From positions 1 through 11,763 of the forward strand of contig CAKUXR010000044.1 of NCBI GenBank assembly GCA_934700615.1: 11,763 nt of DNA. The letters are read 5' to 3'. This DNA comes from an uncultured Bacteroidales bacterium (GTDB taxonomy: Bacteria; Bacteroidota; Bacteroidia; Bacteroidales; UBA932). The translations under genes and the position numbers were made by a program. A model generated the notes under the pieces. It was not told where the DNA came from. It made no database searches and was given only the letters and a program-made list of their open reading frames with translations. The first letter of the stretch is position 1; every line of letters begins with the position of its first letter. Below, piece after piece: positions 6,285-11,763 of this stretch.

Positions 6285-7802
6285 ATGAACAATTTGAGAC
6301 AAATGATTTGCGCAGCCGCAGCAGTGATTATGCTACCGCTGGGCATGACAGGTCAGGAAACCCTGACATTGGACCAATGCAGGGACATGGCTATCCGGAA
6401 CAACAAGGCTCTGGAGCAGGCCAGGACCAAGGTAGAGATGGCCGGATACGACAGGAAAATCGCCAGAGCGAACTACTTCCCTAACATCAGCGCGACCGGC
6501 GCGTACATGTACAACCAGAAGAGCATCGCCCTCATCAATGACGAGCTGTCTGACAAACTGACAGGTACCGGCGCTGCCATCCAGGGAAAGGTCAATGAAA
6601 AAGTGACATCCATCGTGGAGGCCATCAGCAAACTTCCGAACGGCTCGGAAATTCTTCAGAGCCAGCTCGCACAGACCATTATCGGCGCACTCGGCAAGGG
6701 TGACATCACCTCAGCCATCACGAAAGTCGGCACCGAAATCGACGACCTCCTCCATCCGGACACACACAATCTGTTCGCAGGAGCGGTATCTCTGCAGCAG
6801 CCTGTCTTCATGGGAGGAAAGATTGTCAATGCCAACAGAATGGCAAAATTGGCAGAAGAGCTTTCAAGAGCCCAGTATGACAAAGAATATCAGGACCTGC
6901 TCACCACCGTCGACCAGGCCTACTGGCAGGTTGTCTCCGTATCCAACAAAAAGAGACTCGCGGAGAACTTCGCGGACCTGCTCGAAAAAATGGAGCATGA
7001 TGTGAACATTTCTGTCAATGAAGGTGTAGCCACCCAGTCTGACGCCCTCTCCATCAAAGTGAAGGCAAACGAGGCCAACATGATGAAGACCAAGGCCACC
7101 AACGGACTCATTCTTGCCAAGATGCTGCTCTGCAAGGAGATTGGCATTGACCTGAACTCTGACATAACATTGGCGGACGAAAGCCTCGACGCTGTTCCTA
7201 CGCCGCTGATGAGCCCCGAAAAAGACATTGAACAGATTTATCAGGACCGTCCTGAGACAAGAAGCCTGGACCTCGCCGCTTCCATATATGAGAAGAAGAT
7301 GAAGATGGCCCGCGCGGACATGATGCCGAAAGTGGCATTGATGGCAAACTACATGATTACCAATCCTAACGTCTATAACGGATTCGAGAAGAAGTTCGGC
7401 GGCATGTTCAATGTCGGCGTGGCTGTCAACATTCCTATATTCCACGGATTCGAGGCATTGCAGAAGACCCGCAAGGCGAAGGCCGAAATGACACTCTATA
7501 CCAGCAGGCTGGATGAGGCCAAGGAACTTATCAATCTTCAGGTGACACAGCTCCGCAAACAGCTGGACGAGTCTCTGGAGAAAGTGGAGATGGCCGAGAA
7601 CAACCTCAAGAGCGCAGAGGAGAACCTCCGTACCGCATCAGTGGGCTTCGAGGCAGGCGTCATCACTACAAACGTTGCACTTGCAGCGCATACAGCATGG
7701 CTGCAGGCACATTCAGAATACATTGACGCAGGTGTCGAGCTTCAGCTCACCAATGCAAACCTGCAGAAGGCAGAAGGAAATTACAAATCAGACTTGGAAT
7801 AG
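6285..7802 (+). CDS. TolC-family outer-membrane efflux channel
   Basis: 505 residues. A signal peptide (1-23, hydrophobic core 8-18, cleavage near MTGQ) precedes ETLTLDQCRDMAIRNNKALE (25-44), the classic opening of the TolC/OEP fold. Two OEP repeats follow: the first with RANYFPNISATGAY (61-74) and AVSLQQPVFMGGKI (167-180), the second with RADMMPKVALMANY and VGVAVNIPIFHGFEALQKTRKAK later in the chain. Long heptad-rich helices flank each. About 85 residues (roughly 78-165) are inserted between the first strand and the 'QPVFMGGK' strand, making it longer than typical TolC proteins of about 430-490 residues; such insertions are common in Bacteroidota. It should form the trimeric exit duct for the HlyD-type adaptor and permeases encoded next. 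The ATG follows an AT-rich leader without Shine-Dalgarno, normal for the phylum. Confidence 0.93.
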   Translation: MNNLRQMICAAAAVIMLPLGMTGQETLTLDQCRDMAIRNNKALEQARTKVEMAGYDRKIARANYFPNISATGAYMYNQKSIALINDELSDKLTGTGAAIQGKVNEKVTSIVEAISKLPNGSEILQSQLAQTIIGALGKGDITSAITKVGTEIDDLLHPDTHNLFAGAVSLQQPVFMGGKIVNANRMAKLAEELSRAQYDKEYQDLLTTVDQAYWQVVSVSNKKRLAENFADLLEKMEHDVNISVNEGVATQSDALSIKVKANEANMMKTKATNGLILAKMLLCKEIGIDLNSDITLADESLDAVPTPLMSPEKDIEQIYQDRPETRSLDLAASIYEKKMKMARADMMPKVALMANYMITNPNVYNGFEKKFGGMFNVGVAVNIPIFHGFEALQKTRKAKAEMTLYTSRLDEAKELINLQVTQLRKQLDESLEKVEMAENNLKSAEENLRTASVGFEAGVITTNVALAAHTAWLQAHSEYIDAGVELQLTNANLQKAEGNYKSDLE

Positions 7803-7859
7803 CCAAGACACAAGACATTGACAAAGTCAATAACAAACAGCTTAGAAAAATCATAAATC

Positions 7860-8867
7860 ATGGAACAGAATAAAAAATCTTACAATCTCGTAATTGGCGT
7901 TGTGGCACTTCTTGCCATCATTCTGATGATCGCAATTATCGGATATTTCGTATCAAGACCTAAACCGCTGGTAATCCAGGGTGAGGCCGAGGCTACAGAA
8001 TACAGGGTATCAGGAAAGGTTCCGGGAAGAATCGAGACACTTTTCGTAAAGGAAGGCGACATGGTCCACAAGGGAGACACAGTAGTCTTCATCGACTGCC
8101 CTGAAGTACGCGCAAAACTCGAGCAGGTTACCGCATTGAAGAATGCAGCATCAGCCCAGCAGAGCAAAGCCATCAACGGAGCCCGCAAGGAGCAGATCGA
8201 AGGCGCATACGAACTCTGGCAGAAAGCCATTGTAGGTGAGACGGTTATGAAGAAGTCTTACGACAGGATGAAGAGCCTCTACGACCAGAAAGTCGTTTCC
8301 GCGCAGAAGTTCGACGAGATCGAGGCTCAGTACAATGCAGCCGTTGCGACCACCAAAGCCGCAAAGAGCCAGTACGATATGGCTGTCAATGGCGCACGCG
8401 TAGAGGACAAGGCCGCTGCCGCAGCACTCGTTGACCAGGCAAACGGCGCACTGATGGAGGTCAATGCCGCTCTTGCGGAACTCTATCTAGTATCTCCTGC
8501 AAGCGGCATCATTTCCGCTACCTTCCCTAAGGTCGGAGAACTTGTAGGACAGGGCTCACCTATCATGACAGTTACTGACCTCGATGACATGTGGTTCACT
8601 TTCAATGTACGTGAAGATTATCTCCACGGTCTCCAGCAGGGCGACAAGGTAACAGTCACCATCCCTGCCCTCGACGACAAGGAGTGTACCGCTACAGTAA
8701 CATATATCGCTGTCCGTGAGTCATATGCAACTTGGAAAGCGACCAAGGAAACCGGCATGTATGACGCCAAGACATTCGAAGTAAGGGCTACTCCTGACAC
8801 CAAGGTCGAAGGACTCCGCCCGGGCATGTCCGCAATCGTGAAGGATGCTAAACTTCTTAAGAAATAA
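7860..8867 (+). CDS. HlyD/EmrA-type membrane fusion protein (periplasmic adaptor)
   Basis: 335 residues. One N-terminal membrane anchor (about 10-31), then a biotinyl/lipoyl-like half-domain (43-85, with SGKVPGRIETLFVKEGDMVHKGD). A helical hairpin spans about 86-205 and contains two NGAR motifs (107-110, NGARKEQI; 177-180, NGARVEDK), a hallmark of this adaptor subgroup. The second lipoyl half (YLVSPASGIISATFPKVGELVGQG, 209-232) and a beta-barrel domain (about 240-330, with LRPGMSA at 319-325) follow. It should link the inner-membrane permeases to the TolC channel. It lies 57 bp after tolC and 5 bp before the first permease. The 57-bp gap holds ATTGAC-AAA-GTCAAT (7817-7831), a small palindrome containing a CATTGAC heptamer, which may form a weak hairpin. 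No Shine-Dalgarno is visible. Confidence 0.94.
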   Translation: MEQNKKSYNLVIGVVALLAIILMIAIIGYFVSRPKPLVIQGEAEATEYRVSGKVPGRIETLFVKEGDMVHKGDTVVFIDCPEVRAKLEQVTALKNAASAQQSKAINGARKEQIEGAYELWQKAIVGETVMKKSYDRMKSLYDQKVVSAQKFDEIEAQYNAAVATTKAAKSQYDMAVNGARVEDKAAAAALVDQANGALMEVNAALAELYLVSPASGIISATFPKVGELVGQGSPIMTVTDLDDMWFTFNVREDYLHGLQQGDKVTVTIPALDDKECTATVTYIAVRESYATWKATKETGMYDAKTFEVRATPDTKVEGLRPGMSAIVKDAKLLKK

Positions 8868-8872
8868 CAATT

Positions 8873-10042
8873 ATGGGATTCTGGCATAACATAGGGGCGG
8901 TTGCCCGCCGAGAACTGAGGATAATGAGGAACAGACCGATTTATCTTCTCGGTTCCGTCGTGACAGTCGCGTTCTGCGCCATATTCTTCCTCACATTCCT
9001 CAAGCAGGGCCTCCCGCACGACCTTCCTATCGGAGTCGTGGACATGGACAACTCGTCATTGTCCAGGAACTTCGCCAGACAGCTGGACGCGACACAGCTC
9101 GGAAAGGTCATAAAATATGATACTTTCCAGGATGCCCGCGAAGACATGCAGAGCGGCAAGATCACTGCCATCTGCATGATTCCTAAAGGCATGTACGCTG
9201 ATGTCCAGGCCAGCCGCCGCCCGACTTTCACATACTATCTGAACGGATTGTATTTCGTCGGAGGAGCATTGTCATACAAGAACATTCTGACAATGATAAA
9301 CCTCGCTGACGGAGCCGTGCAGCGCGAGGTGCTGAGGGCGAAGGGTGTCAATGAGGATGCAATCATGGGCAGGATACGTCCTGTCGATGTCGATGTCCAT
9401 CAGATTGGAAACCAATATACCAACTATGGATATTACCTTACCAACATCTTCCTTCCGGGAGTGCTGGCATTGACAGTGGTCATAATTCTCATCTATTCGC
9501 TCGGCGCGGAGCTCAAGTACGGCACATCCCGCCATCTTCTGAGCACGGCAGGAAGTTCCATCGTGACGGCATTGGCAGGAAAGCTGTTCGTCTATACGCT
9601 GCTTTTCTCCGGCATTGGCCTGATACTCATATTGTTGATGTATGACTGGATGCACTTCCCGATAGCCGGCTGCATCTGGAACATGTTCTTCGCCATCATC
9701 CTGCTCGTCCTTGCGAGTGAAGGCGTGGCGATCTTCATCATCGGACTGCTCCCGGTTCCGCGTCTCGCATTGAGTATCGGTGCGCTGTACAGCGTCTTGG
9801 CATTTTCAATGTCAGGATTCACGCTGCCGGTGGAGACGATGCCGCCTTACATCCAGGGCCTTGCGGAAGCGTTCCCGCTCAGACATTACTTCCTGCTCTT
9901 CTCGAGGGAAGTCATCTTCGGGACAGGTTTCGCCGGATGGTGGAAAGAGGTTATCCACTTGCTGATATTCGTTCTCCTGCCAGTCGCTGTCATGTACAGG
10001 CTGAAGAGGGCCTACATCTATCAGAATTTCCCTAAAAAATAG
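8873..10042 (+). CDS. ABC-2 type permease, first of a pair
   Basis: 389 residues with ABC-2 permease topology (ABC2_membrane_3 type, as in the YhhJ/YbhR/YbhS group): one N-terminal membrane helix (about 24-44), a large extracytoplasmic domain (about 48-190, starting LPIGVVDMDNSSLSR), then five helices (about 192-210, 234-255, 270-291, 298-318, 360-376). SGFTLPVETMPPYIQ (314-328) and EAFPLRHY (332-339) are the conserved loop phrases. It should form half of the inner-membrane pore with its neighbour, passing substrate to the HlyD adaptor. It begins 5 bp after hlyD and ends 8 bp before the second permease, so the four genes are one transcription unit. Neither it nor any neighbour encodes a Walker A/B nucleotide-binding domain. 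In characterised relatives (E. coli YbhFSR, RbbA-YhhJ) such permeases work with an ATPase. Confidence 0.92.
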   Translation: MGFWHNIGAVARRELRIMRNRPIYLLGSVVTVAFCAIFFLTFLKQGLPHDLPIGVVDMDNSSLSRNFARQLDATQLGKVIKYDTFQDAREDMQSGKITAICMIPKGMYADVQASRRPTFTYYLNGLYFVGGALSYKNILTMINLADGAVQREVLRAKGVNEDAIMGRIRPVDVDVHQIGNQYTNYGYYLTNIFLPGVLALTVVIILIYSLGAELKYGTSRHLLSTAGSSIVTALAGKLFVYTLLFSGIGLILILLMYDWMHFPIAGCIWNMFFAIILLVLASEGVAIFIIGLLPVPRLALSIGALYSVLAFSMSGFTLPVETMPPYIQGLAEAFPLRHYFLLFSREVIFGTGFAGWWKEVIHLLIFVLLPVAVMYRLKRAYIYQNFPKK

Positions 10043-10050
10043 AAGTCATC

Positions 10051-11340
10051 ATGAGAAAAGATCATTATATTAAACTGTGGCTGAAGGACTTCTGGGGAAT
10101 TTTCACTCATGAGTTGAAACTCATCTTCTCCGATTCAGGAGTTATGGTGATATTCTTCCTTGCCGGTCTCGCCTACCCGATTCTGTACAATCTCATGTAT
10201 CTGAACGGTGTCCTGAGCGAGACTCCTATCGCCGTAGTGGACTATGCAAACTGCTCGGACAGCCGCCGTTTCATCAGAGAGGTGGACGCCACGAGAGAGT
10301 GCGCCGTCAAATACCGTTGTGTCAATACCGATGAGGCCCAGACACTTATGAAGGACGGCAAAATCAGAGGGTATCTCTACTTTCCTTCAGATTTCGGAGA
10401 GAAGCTTGCCAGAATGGAGACGGCGACATTGTCAGCATACGCGGACATGAGCAGTTTCCTCTACTACAAGAATATTCTGCTGGCTGCCAATCAGGTGATG
10501 CTCAAGGAAGTGGGCAGCATCCAGATGGAGCGTTACGCCGCAGCGGGATTTACAGGGATACAGGCGGAATCATTGATCCAGGCCATTCCTTACGAGGAGA
10601 ACAACCCTTACAACAGGGCGTTCTCGTACTCGCTGTTCCTGCTTTCCGCAATTCTTCTGGTAATCGTGCAGCAGACCCTGTTCTACGGTATGTCAATGCT
10701 GGTGGGCACTGCCCGTGAGGAGAACCGCAGTTTCGCTTCGCTGCCTGACAAGCTTGAAGGTCATGGAGTAGGCCGTGTCGTTCTCGGACGTGGTGCGGCT
10801 TACTGGCTGATATACATGGGAATATCCATCTATATCGCTTGTATCATCCCTGCGATGTTCGGTATCCCGCAGAGGGGCGAGTTCTGGGAAATCATTCTTC
10901 TGCTTCTGTTCTTCGTGACGGACTGCGTGATGTTCTCCATGACATGGAGTTCATTGATTACCAGAAGGGAGTCAGTGTTCCTGCTCTTCCTAGCAATGTC
11001 TCCAGTCTGCCTGTTCCTTACAGGATTCTCATGGCCGACTACTGCATTCCCTGAGTTCTGGAAATGGTTCTCATACATTTTCCCTACGACTTTCGGATGC
11101 CAGGCCTTCATAAACCTCAATACTGCAGGCGGTGACCTGGGCACGGCCCACGACCAGATGGTTGCACTGACCATCCAGACTATAGTTTATTTCGCCCTCG
11201 CATGTATCGCTGTCTATGCTGAGAACTGGTACCTCCACCACAAGGAGATTCTTCAGGAAAAGAAGCGTGAACTGGCCGCCAAAGCCGGTGTGGACCTGGA
11301 CGAGGACAGACGCATCATAGCAGGCGACGATGGTGAATAA
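10051..11340 (+). CDS. ABC-2 type permease, second of a pair
   Basis: 429 residues, same topology as the preceding permease and probably its heterodimer partner. It has a first membrane helix at about 30-50, an extracytoplasmic domain (about 55-190, starting ETPIAVVDYANCSDSRRF), and five helices at about 195-218, 248-268, 280-298, 308-328 and 371-391. FSWPTTAFPEFWKWFSYIFP (326-345) corresponds to the conserved loop before the last helix. It differs from its partner by a charged cytoplasmic C-terminal tail of about 38 residues (HHKEILQEKKRELAAKAG, then acidic), which could dock an ATPase or another partner. It closes the operon; terminator-like hairpins follow within 110 bp. CATTGAC/GTCAATG occurs only once in it, much less often than in earlier genes. 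Confidence 0.92.
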   Translation: MRKDHYIKLWLKDFWGIFTHELKLIFSDSGVMVIFFLAGLAYPILYNLMYLNGVLSETPIAVVDYANCSDSRRFIREVDATRECAVKYRCVNTDEAQTLMKDGKIRGYLYFPSDFGEKLARMETATLSAYADMSSFLYYKNILLAANQVMLKEVGSIQMERYAAAGFTGIQAESLIQAIPYEENNPYNRAFSYSLFLLSAILLVIVQQTLFYGMSMLVGTAREENRSFASLPDKLEGHGVGRVVLGRGAAYWLIYMGISIYIACIIPAMFGIPQRGEFWEIILLLLFFVTDCVMFSMTWSSLITRRESVFLLFLAMSPVCLFLTGFSWPTTAFPEFWKWFSYIFPTTFGCQAFINLNTAGGDLGTAHDQMVALTIQTIVYFALACIAVYAENWYLHHKEILQEKKRELAAKAGVDLDEDRRIIAGDDGE

Positions 11341-11342
11341 CG

Positions 11343-11386
11343 ACGCAAGGGGAAAACCATGTGTTCAGCGGTTGCGTTCATTTTTT
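11343..11386 (+). terminator. Possible weak terminator right after the efflux operon
   Basis: ACGCAA (11343-11348) and TTGCGT (11372-11377) are inverted repeats with a 23-nt loop, followed by TTTTTT (11381-11386). The stem is short and the loop long, so it is much weaker than the next hairpin. Confidence 0.3.
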
Positions 11387-11513
11387 GTAAGCATCTCCGC
11401 TAACAATAGTCCGGCCAAGGTTACGTGTTGGCCGGACTATTGTTTTCTGCAAGCGTCTCCGCAGGAGCTTACGTATTGCTTTGAGGGCCGAGGGTTTGGG
11501 TAAGTGTCTCCGG
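11387..11513 (+). repeat. Three spaced copies of G[TC]AAG[CT][AG]TCTCCG
   Basis: Copies are GTAAGCATCTCCGC (11387-11400), GCAAGCGTCTCCGC (11449-11462) and GTAAGTGTCTCCGG (11500-11513), flanking the terminator hairpin. The second and third run into complementary GGAG (CTCC-gca-GGAG, and the palindrome CTCCGGAG), so each can nucleate a small hairpin. An inverted copy, GCGGAGACGCTTAC, lies at 1001-1014, 12 bp from TIR element copy 1; the third copy here is 17 bp from copy 2. The module therefore accompanies that element on both sides of the window. Confidence 0.6.
11402..11446 (+). terminator. Strong Rho-independent terminator of the efflux operon
   Basis: AACAATAGTCCGGCCAA (11402-11418) pairs perfectly over 17 bp with TTGGCCGGACTATTGTT (11428-11444), with a 9-nt loop and a T-run (11443-11446). 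It lies about 60 bp downstream of the last permease stop. The arms are GC-rich at the loop side and end in A/T pairs, as expected for a terminator. Confidence 0.82.
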
Positions 11514-11530
11514 AGTTAAGTCGGTTGTCG

Positions 11531-11683
11531 GGACGGCGCCACATTGGTTTTTGCAATAATTTGATTCATAGGTAGTTGTGAAATTCGGCGTGGATTAGTG
11601 GTCAAAAAATCTTCGGAAATCCACGCTCAAAATAAATGGTATTTGATTATCAATGTGTTACAGAGGGGGCCGTGGCGTCGTCC
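11531..11683. repeat. Copy 2 of the ~155-bp element with terminal inverted repeats
   Basis: The ends are GGACGGCGCCAC (11531-11542) and GTGGCGTCGTCC (11672-11683), inverted repeats matching at 11 of 12. The inner stem GCGTGGATT (11588-11596) with AATCCACGC (11618-11626) is 9 bp with a 21-nt loop. Compared with copy 1 the second pair of the stem changes from T-A to C-G on both arms, so pairing is kept. ATCAATG, GTTACA, GTGGC and CGTCCCGCC are shared near the right end. Same orientation as copy 1, 10.5 kb apart. No coding capacity is supported. Confidence 0.7.
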
Positions 11684-11763
11684 CGCCTGAGGGAATTCGT
11701 CCCGGTCAGATGATTGTAAAATTCCGCGGGTGGCCACGCGACATGGCCACTCAGATGTGCCTG
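11684..11763. other. Window end with a short hairpin
   Basis: GTGGCCA (11730-11736) and TGGCCAC (11744-11750) form a 7-bp hairpin with a 7-nt loop. No T-run follows on the plus strand. No gene is visible before the window ends. Confidence 0.4.

Noticed and set aside
6864..7445. 193-codon minus-strand ORF opposite the TolC-like gene
   Set aside because: Antisense to a well-supported coding frame; His/Val-rich shadow translation.

Overview
The window looks like a chromosomal segment of a Bacteroidota bacterium, most likely order Bacteroidales. The evidence is the promoter grammar (TAnnTTTG -7 boxes, once with a TTTG -33 box at the canonical 19-nt spacing), the near absence of Shine-Dalgarno sites before genes, a calycin-like lipoprotein, and the efflux operon architecture. 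I do not claim a genus.

Layout. Positions 1-70 hold the start of a leftward gene cut by the window edge, possibly an Rpn/PD-(D/E)XK nuclease. From 71 to 1510 there is no convincing protein gene, but there is much structure: a GC-rich multibranched inverted-repeat element (326-443), a possible decayed coding stretch (540-942), copy 1 of a 155-bp element with terminal inverted repeats (1027-1181), and a candidate small RNA gene on the minus strand with its own promoter and terminator (about 1273-1356, promoter 1361-1391). The minus strand then carries, in transcription order, two translationally coupled AraC-family regulators (6129-4457), a TonB-dependent outer-membrane receptor and a small lipoprotein (4276-1511). 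Divergently, the plus strand carries a four-gene efflux operon: a TolC-like outer-membrane channel, an HlyD/EmrA-type membrane fusion protein and two ABC-2 type permeases (6285-11340). A strong hairpin terminator follows (11402-11446), then a set of short repeats and copy 2 of the TIR element (11531-11683).

How it may work together. The AraC pair sits head-to-head with the efflux operon across a 155-bp control region with a -7 box on each strand and three CCAAA boxes at exact 20-nt spacing, so it probably controls the pump and itself, and perhaps also the receptor/lipoprotein pair downstream. TolC, HlyD and the ABC-2 permeases would form a trans-envelope exporter, but no ATPase gene is present. 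The substrate is unknown.

The most interesting non-gene signals are the sRNA candidate, the multibranched GC-rich element, the two TIR elements with a compensatory stem change, and a very strong excess of the heptamer CATTGAC/GTCAATG (29 occurrences counted by eye, about 1.4 expected), seen in several reading frames and between genes.
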